From Leptobrachium leishanense (lineage: Eukaryota > Chordata > Amphibia > Anura > Megophryidae), in NCBI GenBank assembly GCA_009667805.1, contig CM019063.1, positions 353,362,942 through 353,426,941 of the forward strand: a DNA stretch of 64,000 nt, given 5' to 3'. The translations under genes were made by a program, and so were the position numbers. The notes beneath the pieces were generated by a model. The model saw only the letters and a program-made list of their open reading frames with translations, was not told where the DNA came from and made no database searches. This document shows, piece after piece, positions 55,880-64,000 of this stretch; position 1 is the stretch's first letter, and the number at the start of each line of letters is the position of its first letter.

Positions 55880-56656
55880 CTATACTACATTTTCTTCAAC
55901 ATCTCTTTTTTTAATCTGTTTAATGGCCCAAAATTTTATACCCGTAGGTGAGCTATTATGCTTAATTTTAAAATGGAGGGAGACAGAATGTTTTTCAAAA
56001 CCATTTCTAACATTTCTCACATGCTCGGCAACTCTAACATTGAGCGCTCTCTTGGTGCGGCCTATATAACGTAGCCCGCAGGGGCATTCTAACATATATA
56101 CTACGTTTTTAGAGCAGCAATTTAACACTCCGCCTATTTTTACAGACTGTTTGTTCTTTTGATTTATATAGACATCGGAGAAATCCTTCTTGTTATCGGT
56201 AGATCTGCAAGCCAAACATTGGACGCAGCGGTAAAAGCCCTCTTTTAGGCCAAAAAGATCTCTATTGACATCTATCTTTTTAATCTTACTCTGTACTAAG
56301 TTAGTTTTTAGATTTTTCGTGCCCCTGAATATGACTCTAGGTGCTGTTCCTATACAGTCCTTTAGATCTCCATCATTTTTTAGGATATGCCAATGCTTTT
56401 TTAAGATCCTTATGATGTGTTTAGCTCTAATACTATAGTCGCAGATGAAAAGAATTTCTTCTCCTTTCTCCATTTTCGGTTTGTATTTAAGCAGTTCATC
56501 ACGATCTTGTTGTATTAGCTTACTAGTGTTATATCCCATCACTATTTGTACACCCTGCACTATTATATGTATTCTGTGCTTTGCTTCTTTTTTATATAAT
56601 CCACTTGGATGACACGTAACATGAGAACCACCTGAATACCAAGAAGCGATTGTCAT
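55880..56656 (-). pseudogene. Penelope GIY-YIG endonuclease (PLE-E)
   Basis: The reading frame is uninterrupted for 258 codons. It begins within the truncated reverse transcriptase connector (KKEAKHRIHIIVQGVQIV, LKKHWHILKND), passes a Cys cluster (CVQCLACRSTD) and reaches the GIY-YIG signature NVVYMLECPCGLRYIGRTK, then RALNVRVAEHVRNVRNGFEK and a conserved His (HSVSLHF). Compared with PLE-B only the motif regions match well, so the two belong to different Penelope families. The initial Met is incidental; the true start was upstream. Confidence 0.85.
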
Positions 56657-56698
56657 CGCGCCACCAGATACATATATCTATACTGGACATCAGCTATC

Positions 56699-58020
56699 CC
56701 CTGGGCGCTCAGATCCCCAGGCAGTACTGGCAGGGGGAGATCCTCCAGATCCCCCGTGTCCGGTGCGCAGATGGCGGATACTGCCTCTTCTCTTTCATGA
56801 AATGGTTTCAGCATGTTCACATGAAAGGTTCTTTGGATCCTTTCATCCGAACATCTGGCTGCGATGAAGGTGGTATCGCAGATCTTCTCTATAATTTTGT
56901 AGGGTCCCTCCCAGGCTGCCTACAACTTATTTTGTTTGACTGGCCGGAGCGCTAATACTTTCTGCCCTAGCTGGAAGGTGCGGTCCCTAGCCGACCGGTC
57001 ATACCACCTCTTCTGCTTGGTTTGGGCCGCTTGGAAATTGTCCCGTACCAGGGAGGTCAATTCCTTCAGCCGGTCCCTAAACTCAAGCACATAATCTATG
57101 GCCGAGGTCCCCTCCCCGGCCAGAGCACCTTCCTAGTGCTCCTGGAGCAAGTCCAAGGGGCCTCGGACTCTCCAGCTGTACAACAGCTCAAAGGGAGAGA
57201 AGCCAGTGGCTTCCTGGGGTACCTCCCTGTACGCGAACAACAGATGAGGCAAGTGGCGTTCCCAGTCCTTATGGGACATTGTAAAGGTGTGAAGGAGTTG
57301 CTTGAGGGTCCTGTTAAACCGCTCGCAGAACCCGTTGGTTTGCGGGTGGTAAGGGGAACTGTACAGGGGTTTAATCCCGCACAGTCTCCAGAGCTACTGG
57401 GTCACCTCGGCCGTAAATTGCGTGCCCTGGTCAGACAAGATTTCCTGGGGAAATCCGACCCTGGAGAATATCTGTAGCAGAGCTCCAGCGACGGTCTCTG
57501 CGTGGATATCTCGGAGGGCCACGGCCTCGGGGTACCTGGTGGCGTAGTCTACTATGGTCAAGATATACTTCTTGCCCGTAGTACTAGGCACCGCCAGGGG
57601 TCCTATCAGATCCACTGCCACCCGTCTAAAGGGTTCTCCCACTATGGGTAGGGGTCTAAGGGTTGCTTTCCGGGTGTCCCCCCTCTTCCCTACCCCCTGG
57701 CATACCTCACAGGTCCAGCAATAGTCCCTAACATCCCAGGATAACCCGGGCCAGAAGAAGCTCTGAGTCAGGCAGTGCAGCGTCCGCCTGGGCCCCAGAT
57801 GGCCTGCAAGGGGAATATCATGCCCAATCTTCAACAGATCGCGCCAATATTTCCCCGGCACTACCAATTGCCTATGGGGTACCTGGTCCACTCCCCTCCT
57901 CGCTCCCCCGGAGGTCCTATACAACTTCCCCTGGTCCCAGGCAAATCTCACTTCCCCTACCCCTCCCGGCTCCCGCCCAGCCTGTTGTCGGTAAGGGGCA
58001 AGGGTGACGTCTTCCCTGGT
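56699..58020 (-). pseudogene. Gypsy-B integrase
   Basis: 57394-57951 has the HHCC finger (LLKIGHDIPLAGHLG with two His, CWTCEVC with two Cys) and the first two catalytic Asp residues (VAVDLIGPLAVPS, ILSDQGTQF). A TAG at about 57393 interrupts, then the frame resumes through the Glu block (QTNGFCERFN), LPHLLFAYREVPQE, and a GPY/F-like WEGPYK (with a stop just before) and RTFHVNMLKPFHER near 56810. It ends at the PLE-E duplication. Confidence 0.85.
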
Positions 58021-58329
58021 GGCTTAGGCAAAGTCCGTCGGGGAATCCCAGGTCAGGGAGGGGGTATTGTCGGGGCCAAGGGTTGGGCTGGTCTCACTTA
58101 CCACGGTCCCCTCGGAGTCTGTGTGCGGAACCTTCCTTGCTTGATGGCGGGTGGTGACGGGGCATACCCCGCCAGGGTGGGTGTCCTCAAAAGTAGAGGT
58201 CAGCACACCCAGGTCGTTGCCGAGTAGTACTTCAGTTGGTAGGTCTTTCATGATCCCTACTTCCACGTCCCGGGCATCCGTGCCCCAATCGAGATGGACG
58301 CGGGCCGTAGGGATCCGGTAAACATGGCC

Positions 58330-58470
58330 GCGGCGACTCAGACGGCCACCGAGTAGCCTGTGGAGTCAGCCAGGGTAATAAGGTGGGACTGTGCCAGGGT
58401 AAGGGTTGCGCCAGTGTCCCGCAGGCCGTTGGCACTCTGTCCATTCACACGGACCATTTGGCGATGGTGC
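58330..58470 (-). pseudogene. Gypsy-B aspartic protease
   Basis: On the minus strand NGQSANGLRDTGATLTLA contains D-T-G, the retropepsin active site. Surrounding frames are broken. It lies between the zinc knuckle and integrase, as in Gypsy-A. Confidence 0.7.
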
Positions 58471-58639
58471 TGCCATTTATCTTGGGCGGCTGCTTGAATC
58501 GGGTCTGCTTCATGTAGGATGCTCCAGTCTTCGTCCGTAATCGCCGTGGGTTCTGGCTCCGGCTCATGTTGGCAACAATATGCCGTAGCTCTGCCCGGAG
58601 GGTGTGCTGGGCGATGCGGGGCAGGACGGTTGGCAGTCA

Positions 58640-59641
58640 GTGGACAGCGGTCCCGGATATGTCCGATTTGGTTGCACCCATAGCACCAGGGACCGGTCCG
58701 AGGAACCGGGGTGTGGATTGTCAGTGGCCGGGGTGCTCTCTCAGTGGGTGCGGTACGAGGCTGGGGTGCTGGATGGAACCGGGGAGGTGGGGGCCGGATG
58801 TCAGGAGGAGGTACTCACCTGGCATCCTGGTATTCATCAGCGAGGAGGGTAGTTTTGGGCAGGGTGAGGGGACGTCGGTCTCGCACCCAATCCCGGACCT
58901 CTGGAGGTGAATAGTTATAGAATTGCTCCAGCAAGAGCAGTTGGATGATCTGGTCTGGGTGGGTGGCTTCGCATCCATGGATCCAGATGTGGACCGCCTG
59001 TTGCGTGCGGTGCCCCCATTCCACATAGGAGTCATGGGTCCCTTTCTTTAGAGCTCGGAACCGGACTCGATACGCCTCGGGGGTGAGCGCATAGCGGGCC
59101 AGCAGGTGTTCCTTGACCCGCTCGTACACCATGCAGTCCTCATCCGCCACAGCCCGGTAGGCTTCAGCCGCTCTGCCCGTCAACTTACTCCCCAGGAGAG
59201 GTACCCAATCTCGGGCTGCCACCTCTTGCAGGGTACATTGTCTTTCAAAATCTTGCAGGAAGCCGTCAATATCTTCGCTTCCCTCTGGGAAGAGTTTGAA
59301 GGTGGCAAAGGGAATCTTTTGCTTGGGGGGTCCGGTGCTGCCCTGGGGAGTCAGAGACCCACCGGACCGTTGCTGCATTTCTGCTTGGCGGAGTCTGTAT
59401 CTGCCAAGACCCTCCCAATGATGTCGGCGGAGGGGTCTGTTCCGTACAGGGCCAGCCGCCACTGTACCTCTCTCCGCCATTCTGAGGTCTCAGAGCCCTC
59501 GGAGGGAGACATACAAGCACGGTCGTCCTCCATCAATTCGCTGATGATGACTGCCTTCGGTTTGCCCCCGGGGATCTTGCCTCTGGCTTGCAGCAATTCT
59601 TTAAGGACTGTGCGCTTCAGACCCTTGTAGCGCTGGGCCAT
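58640..59641 (-). pseudogene. Gypsy-B gag with SCAN-like region
   Basis: Starts MAQRYKGLKRTVLKELL at 59641; a frameshift near 59400 joins to 58815-59480 with KIPFATFKLFPEGSEDIDGF, the capsid region, and LLLLEQFYNYSPPEVRDWV, RDRRPLTLPKTTLLADEYQD, which mirrors the SCAN-like motif of Gypsy-A. A CCHC knuckle CYGCNQIGHIRDRC lies at 58645-58690. Confidence 0.85.
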
Positions 59642-59856
59642 ACGGGGTTACGGCCGTTACTTGGGGTGTCCGCCTCTAGGACCCAGGGGTGTGTGAGACC
59701 GGGGTCAAGCCAGCGGCTGTTTTTACCCCTGCTGGGCTGGTCTCAGAATCTCCCCCCGGATGGCGGCCGCTCCGGATGCTCGGCGTGTTGCGGTGGCTGA
59801 GACCGGGGTCAAGCCAGTGGCTGTATTTCCCCCTGCTTGTCTGGTCTCAGCCGATC

Positions 59857-59874
59857 CCACCAGGCTGCCAGCCA
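59857..59874 (-). other. Gypsy-B primer-binding site
   Basis: TGGCTGGCAGCCTGGTGGG on the minus strand next to the 5' LTR, partly alike the Gypsy-A site. Confidence 0.5.
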
Positions 59875-59875
59875 A

Positions 59876-60440
59876 TGTGATGGATCCCGGGTACTCGGGG
59901 TGAGTAGATCCGCCGTCAGCGCCGAGTACACCTGGAGGTCGGTAGTGTGGTAGCGAGGTGCCGCTGGTGCTCGTAGAATACCCCGAGGTTGCATCGCTGT
60001 AGAGAGGTCCTTGAAGCATCTCGGTTCCCAAAGCCCTGTTATCCCCAATTACTAACCGAGGCAGGAGTAAAGGTTCAAACAAGTGTGATTTATTTTTCAT
60101 GGAGAACACAGCTTATTTATGGGGAAAAAAGACATTGTTCTCCCCTGGTCTGCCCTCAGCCCTCCCAGGGTGATTTCTGCCACTGCCTCGAGCCATGGCC
60201 CAATTTCCCTTTGTTCACCTGGGGCCCCCCAGGTGGGTGCAGCCCTTATCTTGAGGCTCGGTGCCAGCTCATCTGGTGAACTTTCCGTGGCTCTGAATGA
60301 GTGGGGAACAGGGGAACAACAGGGAAAATCACATTGAGGTACTTATAAAAATAAGGGCTAACGAACTTTTAATAACACAAATAAATAAACACTTGAACTG
60401 TTGTACTGCGCTACAGCGTAGTGGCGGCCTTCCCGTCACA
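59876..60440 (-). repeat. Gypsy-B 5' LTR
   Basis: Matches 51550-52115 with about 2 percent difference, indicating an older insertion than Gypsy-A if rates are equal. TGTGATGG at the inner end shows one substitution. Confidence 0.9.
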
Positions 60441-60445
60441 GTTAT

Positions 60446-60805
60446 GTTTAGGTATCAAGTTAATTCATTGTTATGGTCCTATATTGGGGTCACATTTAAT
60501 ATGTTAGACCTTCTGTATAAATATGGATTAATATTATATGTATGTTTGCGCACAATTTGAAAGTATGCGTACTTTGTGCGTATAAATTGGATCCTTAAGT
60601 ATGCAATACGCATGCACAAAAAGTTGTAAATAATGCAGACGCATATAAAATAGACTGAGTGTTCTATGGGCCGGGTTGGTGAAAGGCATTTTTCAAATGA
60701 GCTGATTTGAAGAGTGTGATTAGTGTAGTTGATCTTCTTGAAAGCGCAATGACGCAGAACACGCCGCTCCCCCTAGTGAGAAGTAGCTTCTCACTGTAGT
60801 AGTGA
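60446..60805. other. PLE-D body, right part
   Basis: AT-rich non-coding sequence continuing the Penelope element after Gypsy-B. No gene seen. Confidence 0.6.
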
Positions 60806-60847
60806 TACCAGCTGAAGAAGCTCTGAGGAGCGAAAGGCGTTCTGGTA
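60806..60847 (+). ncRNA. Hammerhead ribozyme-like motif F
   Basis: Inverted partner of motif D: TACCAG, CTGAAGA plus A, GCTC/GAGC, then GAAAGGCGTT and CTGGTA. One base differs (GAAAG for GAAAC), which breaks the ACGCGT palindrome, so this copy is less likely to function. Confidence 0.7.
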
Positions 60848-61388
60848 ATATCAATTTTATGTGTTAATAAATTTATTTTATAATATTGCTGCTTCCTGAA
60901 ATGTGATTTGAACGAAGGTTTCTGGAGTTTCCTTATAATTACTATGCGTTATCTTGGAGCCAGTGCGGCTCACCACCATATGAGTGAGATACTTATACAG
61001 ATCCACTTTCATTATATCTTAACGGTATTGCACTAAGGGAGTGCATTGGTATTTTTCTGTGATTTACTGCAGGGGAAAGTATTTGAAGAAAGCAACTTTA
61101 CCGGGGGTATATGGGCACCTGAACATCTTTGAAGACCCATAATTGCCATCCATCCTAGAGCCTAGGTTAGGCTCAGAAATATGTGAGTAGGACCATTATT
61201 TCTTTATTCCCTCCATACGGTGGATCAACGTATTGCGCTATTGTTTTTTATTTTCTCTCTTATAGAGACGTTTTATCCATCCTAAGGAGTGAACTTTGGG
61301 GAAAATCTTGAAAATACACCAAAGGACGTGTACATTGATTAATCGTATTTCCAGTCTTGTACTGGTGCTCCGTTGACTGTCTATACAG

Positions 61389-62208
61389 TGGTAACAATAC
61401 CCAAACCAGGTAAACCCCCTTCCTGTTGTGAAAATTATCACCCTATTTCTTTATTAAATGTTGACATCAAACTTTACTCTAAACTGTTAGCCTCCCGAAT
61501 TGGACCTTTGCTTCCTAGTTTGATACAACGGGATCAAACAGGCTTTGTACAGGGGCACCAAACATGCGACAACACACGCCGCTTTTTTGACATTATTGAC
61601 TTGGCACATAGAATAAGTGAACCAGGATTATTGCTCTCCCTTGACGCTGAAAAAGCATTCGATCATGTACACTGGGGATATCAGACTTTAGCTGCCTTTT
61701 AAATTCCCAGATTTATTTATTAAAAGTATAATGGCCCTGTATACCACTCCTCAGCAAAGGTTTTCAATATGGGTTTTCTATCTTCTCCTTTTTGTATATC
61801 GAAGGGTACTCGTCAAGGATGCCCCTTATCCCCTCTTATTTTTGTTTTGTCGTTAGAACCATTAGCCTCTCATATCCGGTTAACATCATCTATCTCAGGT
61901 CTATTAACTCCTGTCGGGGAACAGAAACTCGCACTGTTTGCGGATGATATTTTGCTATATCTTTCTTCACCAGAAACTTCATTACATTCCCTGTTTGGAT
62001 TATTACAACGTTACAGCGGTTTATCATACCCTAAGAACAACGTAGGGAAGACTCAGGCGCTACCCTTAAATATTCCAAATACAACACTTGATAGTCTTCA
62101 AAACCAATATTTATTCGCGTGGCGATCGGATTCAATTAAATACTTTGGTGTGGTTATGTCAAGACATAGGAGTTCCGCCGCTCAACACAACTACACCCCT
62201 TTACTTAA
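61389..62208 (+). pseudogene. L1-C ORF2 reverse transcriptase
   Basis: Resumes from the PLE-D duplication with VVTIPKPGKPPSCCENYHPI, QTGFVQGHQTCDNTRRFF and LLLSLDAEKAFDHVHW (first catalytic Asp). A frameshift near 61700 follows, then GTRQGCPLSPLIFVLSLEPL and ALFADDILLYL with the intact FADD pair. Coding ends at TTAA 62205-62208 and resumes in frame at 63434. Confidence 0.9.
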
Positions 62209-63433
62209 CCACTTCAATGCTAAGGACGCGCTCAGCGAGTCCTCAGCATTACCGCTGGTGTGCTGAGGACGCGCTGAGCGCGTCCTCACATTGGGGTCAG
62301 CGTTCGGCCGGGTTCCGGCCGATCGCTGGCCCCTCCGGTGCGGGCTGACATCCTGGATGTCAGCCCGGCATCCGGACCAGCAGCCGCCATTATTAGGTGT
62401 CATCGCGGGGGCGCGATGACACCTAATTCAGGCGCCCCCCCCGCATGTGCGGAGGAGGCGCCTGAAAGGGAGGGGGGGAGGTCCTTCGGACCTCTCTCCC
62501 TCCCGATCGGCGGTGCACAGGGGGTTAACCCAGGCATCATTTGGAAGGGCACAGCCTGCCCTTCCAAATGATGCCTGGCATTAACCCCTGGGGAGCTGGA
62601 TCGCAAATCGGCGCTGAAAAGCGCCGATTCGCGATCCTTCCCGGGAGCTGGCCGACATCTTGGATGTCGGCCAAGCTTCCGGGAACTCCCCCAGAGGACT
62701 GGCGTCATCGTGCGTAGCACGATGACGCCAGTCCTACAGTTAACCCCTAACTGCCACCAAGTGTGGAGATAGGGAGTTCCAATGAACTCCCTATCTCCCG
62801 ATCCGTGGCAGCTAGGGGTTAAATTTTGATATTGTTGGATCGGCCAGAGCATGGCCATTCCAACGATACCAAACATGAAAGTTAAAAATGTTGTAAAAAA
62901 AAAAATAAATAAATAAAATTTAAAAAAAAATGTAAAAAAAAAAAATAAACACTTTTTTTTCTTTTTTTTGGGTTTGTTAATGCAGCAATATTGTTCCCAT
63001 TTCAATTATAATGTGAACAATGATGCTGCACTAACGATTTTTGTATGCGGTGCGTTTGTTAAAAATAGTGTCATTTTCCCCAAAAAAAAATGTAACGAGA
63101 CCCCATCTCTAATTTTTTTAACAAGCGCACCCCATACAAAATATAACCGCAATTGCTCGCATGTTAAAATGTGGAAAAAAACACTTTACACGTTGTAAAT
63201 TATTGAAAATACATATTTTATTGCATTTTTTGTTATAATATACAGACATGACATAACGTATACATATAATAATGACATATTATGAATCTACCGAGTCTGA
63301 CGGAAAGAACGATATATAATATGTCGGTATCATATACTAAAATAAGCCTTAAAAACACGTTTAAACATGATGCGCAAAACAGGTAAAAAATGACCTCAGC
63401 ACAGGGGCGGGAAAAGCCTCAGCAGCGAAAGGG
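62209..63433. mobile_element. TTAA-flanked hairpin-rich MITE (copy 3), 1225 bp, inverted
   Basis: TTAA at 62205-62208 and 63434-63437. Nearly identical to 49036-50262 in opposite orientation, including the hairpin chain (62220-62830). The LINE coding sequence reads straight through if the element and one TTAA are ignored, so the insertion is clean, as for piggyBac. Confidence 0.85.
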
Positions 63434-64000
63434 TTAAACAGCTAGAGAGGCAGATGCAGGCGTGGCGTTCGGTAAATTTTTCTTGGATAGGCTGTATCGC
63501 ATCATTAAAAATGACTATATTACCACAAATATTATATCTTTTCCGTAATAGTCCAGCAATACTTCCAGCATACCTTATTCTACGATTACAAAAATTACTG
63601 TTCGCCCTTATTTGGAAACGTAAGCCTCCCAGGGTATCAGCAAAAACTGTAACATCTCCGACCACTATGGGGGGATTGGGACTTCCAGATTTAAAGAGAT
63701 ACTATAGAGCCTCAATACTGGCCCAATTACTGGCTACATTAAACTCTTTAGAAATACCATTGTGGTTACAACTTGAGAATGCAGTAATAGCACCACATAC
63801 TTTGCATGATTTTATGTTGCATGGAGGTCTTGTTAGGACAAAAAAGGAGGTAATGCTGCCTTCTTCATATCTATCTATTTCAATCTGGCAACAATGGGGT
63901 ATACCACTTCTTAAGCCATTTTCATTGATGAGCTTCACTACTTTACGATCTCTGCGGCATTTTACGCCTGATTTACATACAACCCCCTGGCTGACCCAAG
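63434..64000 (+). pseudogene. L1-C ORF2 thumb/C-terminal region
   Basis: An open frame on the plus strand to the window end with LERQMQAWRSVNFSWIGC, IASLKMTILPQILYLFRNSP and PTTMGGLGLPDLKRYYRAS, the conserved post-RT segment of Tx1/L1 ORF2 (GGLGLPD). The minus-strand frames here are shadows. The C-terminal CCHC motif would lie past the window. Confidence 0.85.

Larger units (their letters stand above)
53624..56684 (-). mobile_element. Penelope-like element inside Gypsy-B (PLE-E)
   Basis: Flanked by a perfect 14-bp duplication GGACATCAGCTATC (53610-53623, 56685-56698). The first ~170 bp of the element on the minus strand (56515-56684) recur inverted at 53713-53890, so the truncated 5' end is copied in reverse near the 3' end, followed by an 89-bp tail (53624-53712). 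It encodes a GIY-YIG endonuclease and a hammerhead motif; the reverse transcriptase is absent. Confidence 0.85.
51550..60440 (-). mobile_element. Second Gmr1-type Gypsy element (Gypsy-B), split by a Penelope element
   Basis: LTRs of 566 and 565 bp with symmetrical ends TGTGACGG/CCGTCACA and duplication GTTAT (51545-51549, 60441-60445). The minus-strand order is gag, protease, integrase, reverse transcriptase, RNase H, as in Gypsy-A, but the LTRs are unrelated in sequence and half as long. PLE-E lies exactly between integrase and reverse transcriptase. Confidence 0.9.
48129..61388 (-). mobile_element. Penelope-like element with inverted ends (PLE-D), enlarged by later insertions
   Basis: Flanked by a perfect 12-bp duplication TGGTAACAATAC (48117-48128, 61389-61400). 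The ends are inverted copies of each other: 48216-48810 pairs with 60806-61388. The left end has about 87 extra bp (48129-48215) with GGTTCCCCTAAAAACC, matching GGTTTCCCCCAAAACC in PLE-E. No Penelope protein is left. The body also holds MITE 49036-50262, a hAT-like fragment and Gypsy-B; without these the element is about 2.5-3 kb. Confidence 0.8.
42206..64000 (+). mobile_element. L1/Tx1-type LINE (L1-C), heavily interrupted
   Basis: The 5' UTR starts with GGGCGTGGCTAGCCGGCGGC inside the hAT-D transposase. ORF1 is at 42635-43618, ORF2 from 45843 to beyond the window end. Inserts are a hAT MITE (43750-45357), an LTR (46353-47559), the PLE-D block (48129-61388) and a TTAA MITE (62209-63433). Without them the LINE is about 4 kb to the window edge. 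Confidence 0.85.

Noticed and set aside
48129..61388. Inverted ends interpreted as an assembly inversion
   Set aside because: A perfect 12-bp duplication flanks the block and the LINE frame continues across it, which an artefact would not give.
62191..63005. Minus-strand frames over the MITE as host coding sequence
   Set aside because: The same frames occur in the inverted copy at 49461-50322; they are shadows of the hairpin-rich MITE.

Overview
The window is 64 kb of vertebrate nuclear DNA made almost entirely of transposable elements, most of them broken and many inserted into one another. I see no bacterial-style gene, rRNA, tRNA or CRISPR array. The element mix (CR1 with an esterase ORF1, Tx1/L1-type LINEs, Penelope-like elements, Gypsy elements with integrase before reverse transcriptase, BEL/Pao, Tc1, hAT, piggyBac-like and Harbinger-like MITEs) points to an amphibian, most likely a frog. 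That assignment is inference from repertoire, not a database match. The only hint of a host gene is one 77-nt exon-like segment at 14271-14347.

Layout. 1-2200: minus-strand CR1 LINE (ORF1 esterase and ORF2 endonuclease). 2300 to about 11460: minus-strand BEL/Pao element (gag, protease, linker). Its gag is split by two related hAT elements, 3718-7822 (transposase remnant) and 8389-10268 (non-autonomous, itself carrying a Harbinger-like MITE). 11477-12773: another hAT element with a 29-bp minisatellite. 13112-13800: degraded TTAA-flanked MITE. 14271-14347: exon-like segment. 14565-15540: Penelope fragment. 15541-19597: array of ~145-bp modules. 19610-20460: Tc1 remnant. 20461-23725: minus-strand L1/Tx1 3' end carrying two solo LTRs in its 3' UTR. 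23726-30975: plus-strand L1/Tx1 with an inserted Penelope element. 31000-32195: unidentified open frame followed by tandem repeats.

From 32200 a hAT element runs on the plus strand. Its transposase is cut twice: first by a nearly intact Gypsy element (35169-42082, target duplication AAGGC), then by an L1/Tx1 LINE that begins near 42206 and fills the rest of the window. The LINE contains a hAT MITE (43750-45357), an LTR (46353-47559), a 13.3-kb Penelope-bounded block (48129-61388, duplication TGGTAACAATAC) and a TTAA-flanked MITE (62209-63433). The Penelope block contains a second copy of that MITE (49036-50262) and a second Gypsy element (51550-60440, duplication GTTAT). That Gypsy element is split between integrase and reverse transcriptase by another Penelope element (53624-56684, duplication GGACATCAGCTATC). 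Nesting therefore reaches five levels (hAT > L1 > Penelope > Gypsy > Penelope), with target duplications for every insertion after the L1, so relative ages can be read directly.

The signals most worth attention are six hammerhead-ribozyme-like motifs linked to Penelope ends, the two Gmr1-type Gypsy elements with SCAN-like gag, and the TTAA MITE family in which about eleven near-perfect hairpins follow one another. Small indels in homopolymer runs separate the two LTRs of the young Gypsy element, so some frame breaks may be consensus errors in the assembly rather than decay.
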